The notes: generated by a model not told the origin, from the sequence alone. A DNA stretch of 64,000 nucleotides from Manduca sexta (GCF_014839805.1 NC_051123.1:3268727-3332726), one strand, 5' to 3'; positions 45,089 through 55,462 are shown, numbered from the stretch's first letter. Numbers and translations: made by a program.

Positions 45089-45266
45089 AGATGCTTTATT
45101 AGTTTTCATAGGATTAGAATTAATTGTTGAGGATCCGGGGGACCTACTACACTGCACTGCCTATAATTACGATAGCTACGCCCCTGCCGGCACGATGGAC
45201 ATGGAAGCCGCAGACATTTTCACCATAATTACTAAGTATATTGTGAATAATAAGACAGAAGTTTAA

Positions 45267-45326
45267 CACGTACACACACGTACACGTACTGTGTGTACGT
45301 GTACGCACACGCACACACACACACAC
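45267..45326. repeat. CACGTACA / CA microsatellite
   Basis: Alternating purine-pyrimidine DNA. It starts CGTACACACACGTACACG, contains the palindromic centre CGTGTACGTACACACAGTACG-like inverted blocks and ends in a CA repeat. Confidence 0.85.
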
Positions 45327-45499
45327 TTGAAGTCTCGACCTTTCCCAGTGGCCGTTTTGAGCCGAGGTTCATAACCCGTTAGTGGGTTGCTCTCAGCATG
45401 GTCACTTAATTTTTTAAGGGTTGTGAGCGCCTAATGCGCTCACCCGAAAGTGCTGTATGTTTGTATAAGCCACTTGTCTGGCTAATAAACGTAAGACGT

Positions 45500-45735
45500 G
45501 GTGGAAAAAACACACCCACACAAATACACCTTCTATCTTTGAAGGTGTACGAAAAGGCGCAAATACTGCACCCAATTATTGCCGTGTGTATTTCATCTCG
45601 TGATGTGATAGAAAAGCCTATCGTACACACACAAACACATACACACATCTTGAATCTTCAAAGGTTTACGAAAACGTGCACCAAATTTTTGTCGTGTGTA
45701 TTCTATCTCGTGATGTGATAGAAGGGTCTATCGCG
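45500..45735 (-). mobile_element. Two tandem reversed SINE-B 3' segments
   Basis: The same ~90-bp block occurs at 45535-45622 and 45650-45733 (GTGTGTATTTCATCTCGTGA / GTGTGTATTCTATCTCGTGA, each followed by TGTGATAGAA and CTATCG). Each is preceded by a CA-rich run. Aligned by eye, each block is the reverse of the SINE-B 3' half. The overlapping ORFs on both strands follow the repeat. Confidence 0.6.
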
Positions 45736-46139
45736 ATATAAATCCCTGATGATCCAAATAAGCCAGGAAAAAAACAGATACTTGCTAATGTGATACCGCA
45801 GAGCGCTGGAAAAGACATTTTAATTTAATAATTTAAATTGTGGCGAGGACATATCCCGTTGTTTGCGAGTTCCAACACGAGCTGGCACAATAAAAGAATC
45901 TTCAATAACGATTTCCAACACATTTTTATTCATCCCTTCGTACATTTTGAAATAGTACTTTGTTTACTTCTTGTTCAGTTTTTCGATTGCGGATGACATT
46001 TTATAATTGGTTTATTGCGGTTTCAGTGATGATTCTATGGCTGGAAGCCGGGCTAATTTTCTATGACATTTTTAGGGATGTCATAGAAAACAACTATACA
46101 GAGTCATTATTGCATTACTAAATGAAACATACTTGTCTT
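45736..46139. other. No gene seen
   Basis: Unassigned AT-rich DNA. TTCTATGACATTTTTAGGGA followed by TGTCATAGAAAAC at 46058-46093 forms a small imperfect hairpin. Confidence 0.35.
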
Positions 46140-46392
46140 CTTACAGGATATGTTTTATATCCGTCAGGATAGCGACCATCGTTCACAAGGTGTTAAAACC
46201 CGCCATAATAGCCCATGTAAGTGTCGCTTTCCGGGATCAGCCTGAGTATCCGGATCCAACAGGCCGGCATAATTGTGTTGATCGCCAAAAGGTAATCATC
46301 TCTCGTCAATCGAAATTCTATTGGACTCCACTCCACTAACAGTACAGGCAGCAAGTGCAGTAGGAGTCACTTTACCTTGGCAAAAAATATAT
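46140..46392 (+). repeat. LepR2 copy, near full length
   Basis: Forward landmarks: GGATATGTTTTATATCCGTC, GGGATCAGCCTGAGTATCC, GTAATCATCTCTCGTCAATC and GTGCAGTAGGAGTCACTTT. Confidence 0.8.
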
Positions 46393-47367
46393 GTCTTTAG
46401 CAATCTTTTATACAACTAAACAAAATTCCATTCAATTAAATTTCATGTCCGTCTCCAACGAAGTCTAGTGTTATTAACTCAGGTATCAGTCGAAAATAAA
46501 CAATGACCATTCGCTTCGCGTAAAGCGCTGCAAAGAGCACTGGAATTCGGCCAAGCATAAAGTTAATTTTTCTCGCTAAAAGCCCCGACGCTTTAAACCA
46601 ACAAATTGTGATATAAAAGTGTGGTAACTGAGTTTCGGGGATATTTCGCGGTAAGAACCCATTAAAGGGTAGATACGGGCGTTGTTGTGAAATAAATTTT
46701 GACTAATAGCATTTTGTTATGTCAGCTTCGGGTTGAAATTAACTGAAAATGAGCGATACGCACTTAAGTGTTGCGGGTGAAGTTTTCTTTCATTTTTATT
46801 GGAAAAGATAGATTAAGGATCGAGTGATATTATAATTATCATCGTCTGAACACTCAGAATGTCAAATTATGCAAAATCGTGTAGAATTTGCATTTTTTTT
46901 AGGATACGCTGGTAGTTTTAAATATATTAAGTAGTTTTCGCCGTCTCTCAACATCCAGAATTATTTCAGATGCTACCATATCTGCACTTATACTATTCCA
47001 GTCGCCTCAAATTATCTCTGATATACATGTAATAAAATATATCTACGGCGTTGCAAATCTAATATTACCAGTCCAATTTATAAATCAAAAAATTTACCAC
47101 GACTACAAACTTGAGTACTTCGATGAATAATCCCAGGGTTTCTAAACCATTGGCACACAAAACAATGGCAAGTTATTTGGTAAAGGCTAAACTAATTTTA
47201 CAAGTGCATTTGAATTTTTCAAGCCCATATACTCTAGCAGTGCACACATCGTCGCTCCGGCGACACAAATTCGGCTCCCCAAGCTTGTGCTGTTGAATTT
47301 ATAATCCCTGGTTCACAATATATAAAGGAAATGTTAACAGTAGACCGTAACGGTCTTACAAAAGGCT
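46393..47367. other. No gene seen
   Basis: AT-rich. A 61-codon ORF at 47111 is unremarkable. Confidence 0.35.
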
Positions 47368-47812
47368 AGAATAGAACACGATATTCTAGTTATGTACTAG
47401 AAAATTGGTCTTATATAAATCGCAAGCATTTTTGGTCTTCTACAAGATTCCGTGACACCACTGTGTTTAAAAACATACATAAGTTCGGATCTGCTCGTTA
47501 TGTCGCAGACTGTTAGAATAGAACATGATATTGTAGTTATATGCTAGAACATTGGTCCTACATAAATCACAAGCCTTTTTGGTCTTCTGGAAGATTCCGT
47601 GGTAAGACTGTGTTTATAACATACATAAGTTCGAAATATCTGCTCGTTATGTCGCAGATTGTTAGAATAGAAAATGATATTCAAGTTATGTAATTGGTCC
47701 TACATAAATGATAAATCACAAGTCTTTTTGGTCTTCTTGAAGATTTTGTAACACCACTGTGTTTAAAAACATACATAAGTTCGGAATTTTTGTTCGTTAT
47801 GTGGCTAGCAAC
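47368..47812 (+). repeat. ~148-bp tandem repeat, three copies
   Basis: Copies start with AGAATAGAA at 47368, 47515 and 47664 (periods 147 and 149). They share TTTTGGTCTTCT, ACATACATAAGTTCG and CGTTATGTCGCAGA. The third copy is the most diverged and ends at TTCGTTATGTGGC. The unit resembles nothing else in the window. Confidence 0.9.
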
Positions 47813-47947
47813 TTTTGCCTCATGAGGTGGGCCTGACCTTAACGTATTGTGAATGAATGATTACTTTGCTAACCTTTTTAGACGTAAACGAATGGTAAGT
47901 CAGTGAGTGGAAAAATCGTTTTGCAATGACTGTATAAAAATGTTTTC

Positions 47948-48268
47948 GATTTATTGCTTTGAATGACGAGATGAGCTTGCCGTTCGCCTGATGGTAAGCG
48001 ATACAACCGCCCATAAAAAGTAGAAACACTATCCAAAACTTGGAATTACAAAGTATTGTTTGGTATTTCACTGCGTTCGCCATCCTGAGACGTCAGGTGC
48101 TAAGTCTTATCATAATGACATGACTGGACATATCCAGTAGTTACACTGGCTACACAACATCGACTACATACTGCATACACAACATCGACTACATACGGCA
48201 GTCAAAATAGACATTACGGTGGTACCTACCCAGGCGGACTCTCACATATGAGAGACCTACCACCAGTA
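47948..48268 (-). repeat. LepR1 copy, reversed, with a small internal duplication
   Basis: A full reversed copy from the AATAAA-type tail to GAGAGACCTACCACCAGT. ACAACATCGACTACATAC occurs twice in a row at about 48157 and 48182, a 25-bp direct duplication not present in the other copies. Confidence 0.85.
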
Positions 48269-49149
48269 TATACCAGTATCTGAATTTTTATGTCCTTTAT
48301 TTCCACGGCATTTTTGCAAGTGTTATAATATGTAAGTGTAAGCGAGTACGTTCCCATTGTGTGCGTCCTAATTTCTGGGGACCTGCTTTTGTGGCAATCG
48401 ATGGAATTCCCGTGACCTGAAAAGTTGTCATGCGTTTCAAATAGCGAGACAGTTTTATTTTAGAAATTCTCGTGTTTTGTGCGTTATATTTTTGTGATAA
48501 GTATCTTGTAAACAAACGATATGGTTGCAATGAAAATATAGTGGGATCTGATATATTCTTTTCTAGCCTGAAACAGTATACATTTACACACATTTAGTAA
48601 TCGTTTAAGGTGGTTTCCTGATGGGCAAGTTATCTATAAAATCTATAATATAACAGAAATTTAATACGTTTTTAACGTTTATAGAAAAGAAAGTAAATTA
48701 CATTGTTTCTAATAAAGGTATAGCACTTAACAAAATTATCTGTCTTCAGAGTTTCTACGTCGGATTTCTATGCTAACAACCCAGATCGTCTAAACAGCAA
48801 AACTGGCAGTGCGGTGACATAGAAAAAGTTTATACCCTTAATAGAAACGAAGGCAAACAACTAGGCGACTGGGGCTAAGCAATTATCGTCTTGGGACACT
48901 TGTAACAAGAAGCATTGAGAGCGAGTTGCCTTCGTGAAAACCTTTTAACCCAATTCTTGAAGCCTTTAATATCGTAGACATAACAACTAATAAAATGAAT
49001 AGCCTTTTTTATTTAAAACTAAATGGAAATAATAGATTTGAACGTTTCAATTTAGAAGTCAATTTGGATATAATTGGGTTAATGAAAAGAAAATAATTTT
49101 TATGGAGAAAATGAAAAGATAAGTGAGACCCATCTATTGGTTTGCGACA
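48269..49149. other. No gene seen
   Basis: AT-rich. A 98-codon antisense ORF (48297-48593) has no recognisable domain. Confidence 0.35.
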
Positions 49150-49205
49150 CGACCGCCCATTAAATGCAATAACACTCCAGAATTCTTCAAACTATGGAAC
49201 ATTCT
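49150..49205 (-). repeat. LepR1 remnant
   Basis: GCGACACGACCGCCCATTAA and the following bases match the reversed LepR1 interior with many changes. Confidence 0.4.
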
Positions 49206-49466
49206 GCTTTGATTGATTCTCTGAAACTGTCTCGAATATTTATTACTTCTTTATTAACAACAATGAAGATAATTCTATCAGAGGCGGTAGCCACAACATT
49301 ATGGAAACAAACTCCAAATTCCGACAAAACGGCAAATTGATCGTTAGACCTTTACAATTGTTTAATTATTGACTGAAAATTATTATTATTTGTTATTATT
49401 TGTCACCTTATATTGATCACCTTTCATATGTATTTTTCTGTGATTTATCGTTGGTGTGTCTATTAA

Positions 49467-49728
49467 TCTATATATATAAAAATGAATCCCTATTGCCCTT
49501 GGTCACGCCATCACGCGTGAACGGCTGGACCGATTTTTTTGTTGTGTTTGTTATGGTCAGGACAAGGTCCTTATGAAACAAAAAAATCAAAAAATTGCGC
49601 GGAAAATTAGAAAATTTAAGTAAACTTAACGAAAATATTAATTTTATTTCAAATAACTATCAGCGATTGACAGTATGCGCGCTGGAAATTCATAGCTAAG
49701 ACGGGACAACGTCTGTCGGGTCAACTAG
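49467..49728 (+). mobile_element. Non-autonomous Helitron, 262 bp
   Basis: Begins TCTATATATATAAAAATG directly after an A and ends CTAG directly before a T, the canonical Helitron junction (A^TC...CTAG^T) with no target duplication. A short hairpin, AGACG-GGACAA-CGTCT, sits about 12 bases before the 3' end, as expected. There is no Rep/helicase frame. A second copy lies at 60477-60761. Confidence 0.8.
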
Positions 49729-50171
49729 TAAATATATAAAAAGTAGTCAACGTCAAGTAAATTTAATATATCACCCAAATTTTCTTTGTTACAAAACTCA
49801 ACCGCTGTAAAGGGAAACGTTAATTTAAATACTTGATACCTTTGATCGAACGGAAATTGTTTTCGTTTGGAATGGCAGTAATTGGATGAAAGTTATAGGA
49901 TCGACGTCGATTGCCTGTTGAGGTGTAGGTATCAATGGAAGCGTAATTCCACCATCGTTTTATGTTACATTGTGCCTTATGTAAATAATTATAGATATTA
50001 ATTTAGATTGCTGGAATGAGTTCAGTTTGTGATTGATGTTCTTCCTGCTGTTATCACACTTTGATGGTCGTCTAAACATTATTATGCAGGTTGAAGAGAT
50101 TTGGGTTTCTTTTATGACTGCATCTGTGATATCAAACTTTTTTGAAATTATTGAGTACCACGTTATTAAAA
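49729..50171. other. No gene supported
   Basis: An ORF from 50033 runs into the SINE-B head and is not a gene. Confidence 0.35.
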
Positions 50172-50460
50172 TGCGACTGTCACGGTGGTGTAGTTGTGCT
50201 GCGTGCGCGCTACGGCAACGCTCTGAGGTCCTGGGTTCGAATCCTATGCCGGGAAAAGTAACATTTGTGATTTTCTGTTCAGTATAAGCCCAGAGTCGGG
50301 AATTTGTGCCCGATATGGCGACAGTCTAGCGAGACTGTCGCCATATCGGGCATCAATAATAGGGAGCGCCCTATCACATCATGGGACGGAACACACTTGT
50401 GAAAAGTGGATGCCCTGGTTGCGCCTCTGCATACCCCTTCGGGGATAAATGTTTGATGTG
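50172..50460 (+). mobile_element. SINE-B copy with an internal perfect palindrome
   Basis: Head (CACGGTGGTGTAGTTGTGCT, box B GGTTCGAATCCTATG), body and GGGGATAAATG tail are all present. Inside, GCCCGATATGGCGACAGTCT (50308-50327) is followed after four bases by its exact complement (50332-50351), an inverted duplication absent from the other copies. Confidence 0.9.
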
Positions 50461-51664
50461 TTTGTTATTAAAATTAACTGAAACATTTAAACTACTTATG
50501 TATATTCTTCTAGACAGATATTTAGAAGATGTGTAATGTACATAAGAGGCGTATCCAATAGATAGTAGTAGAGTACAAACATTGGAAATGTGTCCTTCTC
50601 TCCATACTTCATTTCCTTCCTTGAAAGCTTGAGCCGTTGTAGATGTTTACATACCACATCAATCAGGTGACCCAATTTCTTATTTTCAAGCCTTTAATAA
50701 AACACATATAATTGTGTGTTCACAGCCCACACGGAGCGTATAACATTATAAATGCTCTCATTTCGACAAAAAATTCTTTGAAAAGTATCTCTCGCCCTCT
50801 AATTGCTACATTATGCGAATACTCATTCCGAATTTCGTGTCTCTTTGAAGGCGAATAATAAGCACACATATTTGGTAAAAAATTGAGGGGACTATGTTTA
50901 TTGAGAGATATATCAATCCGTGATAAAGAGGAAGATTCTCTTGGTATCGTATCTTAGCATTTATTTATTTATAAGATATACCAATAGCACTATATATTAC
51001 ATCAATCAATATAATAAAAGCAATAAGGTACAGCATCTGATATGTGTGCTACTAATAGGTGAACACAGCATTTACATACCACTAAAGCATATTGAATTGA
51101 AATCTAAAACATAATAATAGGAAGTAGAAGAGAAAATTATAAAGTACTAAAAAATATGAAATTCCAAATTACATTGACTACATTGAATTTACTGATATGA
51201 GTAATTATCATAATAATAAATTATGTACTAGAGATTATTTCTCATCGGTTGCCAGAACTATGCCGTCTTGGTGAAGTTTTCTCTTGCCCGTATTCCGTGC
51301 TCATTTTTTAGTTTTGTGTTCTTCATTTTTTAGTTTCAAAAGTAGACTTAAGGTCATCCAATGCGGAGTAAAGACCTGTCAACTTGACCTTTGACTATAG
51401 GAATGCTTATTAAAAAAAGGTTGACTCTCAAATGGACCCCACCCTCACTCCATTGCCGTTCATGTTAGCCAGCATGATCGGTGGCACAAATTTTATGACA
51501 CCGAGCGGTGAAGTCCAGAGAGTCTCCGAGACCACTAATTACTCTTAACTCGTAAAAAAATCAATCAACTGCAGAATAAGCAGGTGTCGAAATTTTTTTT
51601 ACATATCGGCTGAATTGTTATTTTAAGCTTAAATTAACACGTTTAATGTCCTGAATCCAAATAA
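50461..51664. other. No gene seen
   Basis: 1.2 kb, AT-rich. One 64-codon ORF at 50920 is rich in Ile and Tyr and lacks motifs. Confidence 0.35.
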
Positions 51665-52137
51665 GGGGCGATATTTGGTTGTGAAACGGACTGCCGAGAC
51701 AAATATCCGCAGGTTCAAATCCTAAGGGCACATACCTCTGACTTTTCTAAACAATAATGTGTATTCTTTGTGAATTATCGCTTGCTTTAACGGTGAAGGA
51801 AAACATCGTAGGGAAACCTGTATACCTGAGAAGTTCTCTGTAAGAATTTTGAGGGTGTGTGAAGTTGACCAATTCGCACTAGTCCAGCTCTTCGTTCGTC
51901 CAGGTCCTCGTGCCCTGCAGTGGGACAATATATAATACAGGGCTGGGGCCTTATTCTCTATCCCGCACGTTATTTTAACAGTGCGTAACAAGCACGTAAC
52001 ACAACGCATCATGTTTAGGACTATAGAAATTTGGCTTACAGAATACCATTCCACGCACATTTCTCGAAGATAACATGACACGACCGCGTTACGCGTTTAC
52101 ACTATCATACAGAATAAGGGCCCTGATATTATTATTA
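51665..52137 (+). mobile_element. SINE-A copy 14, interrupted by the 177-bp MITE
   Basis: The head is eroded (GGGGCGATATTTGGTTGTG) but box B GGTTCAAATCCTAAGG is clear. The 3' end reads CAGGGCTG, then the MITE, then TGATATTATTATTAT. A short part of the body near 51890 (CAGCTCTTCGTTCGTCC) is rearranged relative to other copies. Confidence 0.87.
51946..52122. mobile_element. 177-bp MITE copy 2, CTG target duplication, inside SINE-A
   Basis: Starts GGGCCTTATTCTCTATCCC and ends CATACAGAATAAGGGCC. CTG flanks it at 51943-51945 and 52123-52125, and the SINE-A consensus has a single CTG at that point, so the empty site is known. Compared with 39952-40128 (reverse complement) I see about two substitutions in 177 bases. 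Confidence 0.92.
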
Positions 52138-52643
52138 TACTTAACTATCCAGGACGTTCACTCCGGCCTCTAATATCCAAACTGAACTCACGTCTGCTGC
52201 TAGCCATCTTCTCGACTCGGTCGGCCTCCTCTCCACCCCTCCCAGTAGGGTTGCCAGCGTAAGATTAATTTCACTCCTCATTTCGAATAAAATTTATACA
52301 TTCTAACATTATTCATTTTTAATTTTATAAAACCTTGCAATTTATTAGTAGATATACGCCCGTGAATAAAGTCAGTTTATCTATGTGATTCAGTTTTGGT
52401 GCTATGCACCAAACCATTTGCTACAAACAAAACATACAAATAGATCCATTATAACAAACTATTTCTGCTTTTGATTAGATCATTGATGTGGAAAATAACA
52501 ATCTGGTACCGGCAGGAACTATACGTTTCCTATCAAAGGTCCAAAGCGGCAGTCGTGCGTACTCCGATACAGAATGGTCTTTCTATATTCTATGTGAAGT
52601 TGTGTGCAAGTTTATAATTTGAAGGATTGTAGGTATTCATTAT
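52138..52643. other. GC-rich patch with a start-plus-donor-like motif; otherwise no gene
   Basis: At 52165-52255 a GC-rich block reads, on the minus strand, GAGAAGATGGCTAGCAGCAG followed by ACGTGAGTT, i.e. a good start context and a splice-donor-like GTGAGT. It could be a tiny first exon or part of a dispersed element. TAGGGTTGCCAGCG at 52252 resembles a hAT end but has no partner. The remainder is unassigned. Confidence 0.3.
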
Positions 52644-52973
52644 CGCCCGAAATTAATAACCAATCCTAATCCAATGTATGCCATCTAAGATTGATAATTC
52701 ATTCGTTTTTATGTATAAAGCATGCCAATAACCAATCCATAGATTGAGTAAGCTATCTCTAACAATAATCAATCTTTGAGAGGACGGATTACAGATCATA
52801 GATTACCCTCTGTTTGAAAATGACAGTTTACGCTTGCCAATACTCTATCTACCCGTTTTGACATTTGATTTGATTGTTGTAAACAATCGCATTTTCCAAT
52901 CCGACCAATTCCTCAGTTTACTCCATATGTTTTGAATATCGCTTACACTGATTTTAAGGGAAACGAAAAGGCA

Positions 52974-53608
52974 ATGGAAATATCCATATTCTCTAGTGAC
53001 AGTGACGACAGTGATTTGGAGGGACTAGCGATACTGATAGCGAAACTGAAAGTCGCGGTTCATCACGGGTAATGAAAAGAGTTAACTACATGCAGACCCT
53101 GGATGAGTTTGATTTCACGTTTGGATTAGGCTTTCGAAATCTGCTTGCCAATCAGTGTTAGTTAAACTGATCTCGTATATTCCTGTTACTTCTATGTACA
53201 AGGTAAATAATTTTTGACATTATTTACAAAAAATACCGTACCTACCGAACTATTAGATAGGTACAAACAAGGGGCAATTGTATCGTTTTTTCAGGAACTA
53301 TGGTGTTTCTCCATTCCATCAACTTTTGCTGAGGAATAGGAAATATTTATATTATCTTTTTCAGGACATTTGGTACATGGAAACGTCGCTTCCCTGTGAT
53401 TGCATTGACATTGCGTTTATCTTTACCTAAAGTTCAAACAATAATAATTGTAACTGCAGTTTTGCACAATATTTGTCGGAATCACAGGCTAGAGGAAATT
53501 CCAACTGAAGTGGAATTATCAACTGCTGATATTATTAATTATGAGAACAATATAGAGAATCAAGATGTTGGAGAAAGAACAGCATTAACAAATAACTTCT
53601 TTACTTAG
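52974..53608 (+). pseudogene. Harbinger-type transposase remnant (HARBI1-like), N- and C-terminal pieces
   Basis: In intact elements the protein cuts and pastes the transposon in the nucleus, usually with a Myb/MADF partner. Here the first piece starts at ATG 52974 with a Ser/Asp-rich N-terminus. It contains MQTLDEFDFTF about 40 residues in, then KLISY. It needs at least two frame changes (near 53022 and about 53135) and ends at a donor-like AAG/GTAAAT (53202/53203). The last piece follows an acceptor (TCTTTTTCAG, ending 53364) and reads TFGTWKRRFPVIALTL, VTAVLHNICR and an acidic tail to TAG at 53608. KRRFP and AVLHNI are hallmark C-terminal motifs of Harbinger transposases and HARBI1. The three-residue acidic catalytic centre lies in the missing middle (about 53203-53364 is far too short to hold it). 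Confidence 0.78.
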
Positions 53609-53749
53609 TAAAAATAAAATACCTTTACAATCACTGCTATTTATTTTATTGCTTATCTACATTTGTAATTCAAAATAATAATTACAAATTAACATAGTTT
53701 TATTAGTTGAAAGTTAAAACATAGAAACAGACAAAAATTCCATACATTA

Positions 53750-54050
53750 TCTATACTATTATATAAAGCTGAAGAGTATGTTCGTTTGAACGCGCTGGTC
53801 TCAGGAACTTCCGGTTCGAATTGAAAATTCTTGTAGTGTTGGATAGCCCATTTATTGAGGATGGCTATTAAAGGGTATATGTATATCATCACACTATGAC
53901 CAATGGGACCAAAAACGGCTAAAATTGATTACTTTTGAGAGCTTCCGTTACGTGCGCTGCATAAACGGTTAAAGTTATGCAACAATTATGTATAACGGAA
54001 TTGTAATTTGTTACATAACACTGGATAATGTGTACAGAGTCCAATTATTA
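53750..54050 (+). mobile_element. Helitron-like 5' end nested in the Harbinger element (3' limit uncertain)
   Basis: Starts TCTATACTATTATATAAAGC after an A, then CTGAAGAGTATG and GAACGCGCTGGTCTCAGGAA, a start I recognise from very common lepidopteran Helitron/Helentron-type repeats. No CTAG end with hairpin is visible, so the right boundary is a guess. Confidence 0.45.
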
Positions 54051-54579
54051 TTATATGGCACCGAGTTTACTGCGTACTTCATACTAAAAACTAAATCCTT
54101 TAAAGATTTATTAATATATTATGAACAATGTTATTAAACTTCAGTGTCAAAATATGTTAGCAACCACATTACTCACGTTCCATTTTGAAAGTAATTAAAA
54201 TGTTTGTATCTTAAATATGACATGTACTAATTGTTAATTGTTTCTATTGAGGGCTAAAATACATAAAATATTTTTTTATTACTCCAATTCTTATTTTTCG
54301 CAATTAGGCAAATATTGAAACGAATAGTTTGTATGGAAAATACAAAAAGTATTTTTTTTACGAATGGAATATTCTGCATAAAATGGAATGGTCAGGGAGG
54401 GAACGCATCTTGAAAGGATTGCCAGCGATCTATCGTTGAAGGCAAGCAAGGATAGGCGAGTTAAGATATTGGCATGCCGATAGGAGACCAATCGAAAGAT
54501 AGTCGGCAATCTAAGATAGGTTTCAGTCTTGGATAGTAGATACATTATTAATTTCGGGCGTATATGTGTAGTATCGTAG

Positions 54580-54836
54580 TGACGGCAAATTGATCCCAAT
54601 ACACCTGATGGTAAGTGGAGTGGGGTCCAATAGAATGTTGACTGACCAGAGATGATTACCCCTTGACAGTCGACACAATTATGCCGGCCTACTGGAGCTG
54701 GATATACACAGGCTGATCCCGGAACGCGACACACTTACGTGGACTATGGCGGGTTTAACCTTGTGTCGATGGTCGCTATCGGATATAAAATCGATCGGTC
54801 GGGCGGATATACAATATATCCTACCACCAGCAAAAG
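54580..54836 (-). repeat. LepR2 copy, full length
   Basis: Reversed landmarks from CACCTGATGGTAAGTGGAGT to GGATATACAATATATCCTAC. The GGATATAAAATCGATCGGTC block near 54780 is a small local duplication of the family's 5' end. A 147-codon antisense ORF spans this repeat and the Harbinger end and is an artefact. Confidence 0.85.
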
Positions 54837-55031
54837 CCTACTGTTAAATGTCATAAAGGATGAAGTTTCTGTTTGTTCCTTTGAATAAGATAATTTCAAA
54901 CACTACTGCTCTCCTTTTAAAAATTCTTTGTCTTACAAGAAGCAAAGTTTTTCTTGATTCCTATAAAATACTGTCATGATAGAATTTGTTTTTTTTTTTT
55001 TTTTAATCCAACCTTAAAATACACCTATTAA

Positions 55032-55308
55032 GGTGGTAGCTCAAGGTCCATTTTCATACATTTTGTTTCGGCTTTAATCTGGGTAACTAAACAAGTATTG
55101 GCAAGTAAAGAATTTAAATTCACGTCTAGTTAGTGAGTTTAAAGGCCGAAATATCCATGATTATTAATTATTTTTACGTTTTTCTTTCAACTGCGAGAAC
55201 TAATCACTAACTAGACGTGAATTTAAATTCTTTACTTGCCAATACTTGTTTAGTTACCCAGATTAAAGCCGAAACAAAATGTATGAAAATGGACCTTGAG
55301 CTACCACC
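55032..55308. mobile_element. Foldback MITE copy 2, TTAA target duplication
   Basis: 277 bp, with the same ends as the copy at 19619 (GGTGGTAGCTCAAGGTCC and its complement) and TTAA at 55028-55031 and 55309-55312. The right arm matches copy 1 almost base for base. The left arm lacks 80 bp near the centre, so the remaining stem is about 105 bp with a large asymmetric loop. Confidence 0.9.
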
Positions 55309-55462
55309 TTAACACTTTTTTTTAGCGATTTTATTTATTTTTTACTTGCTACGTTTCGATAACTGCAGTTTTTATAGTCAAGGGGCTGACTGTTAAATAG
55401 TTCTACTTCAACGTCAAGCAGCATAAGAATAACAAATCGTTAAGATCTAACTATATAATGAT

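Larger units (their letters stand above)
52644..54560 (+). mobile_element. Decayed PIF/Harbinger DNA transposon, 1917 bp
   Basis: Perfect 16-bp terminal inverted repeats CGCCCGAAATTAATAA lie at 52644-52659 and, reversed, at 54545-54560. TAT stands on both sides (52641-52643, 54561-54563), a 3-bp duplication as in PIF/Harbinger. The interior holds the two ends of a Harbinger-type transposase (see the pseudogene entry) and, at 53750, the start of another repeat. CAATC/GATTG motifs recur near both ends (for example 52725-52780 and 54470-54520), which may be remnants of transposase-binding sites. The catalytic middle of the gene is missing, so the copy cannot move by itself. Confidence 0.82.

Noticed and set aside
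51722..52081. 119-codon antisense ORF
   Set aside because: It is read through SINE-A and the 177-bp MITE; the same MITE peptide appears at 39993 in the other copy.
54291..54734. 147-codon antisense ORF, one of the longest outside the copia element
   Set aside because: It spans a reversed LepR2 copy and the right end of the Harbinger element. The residues simply translate the repeat.
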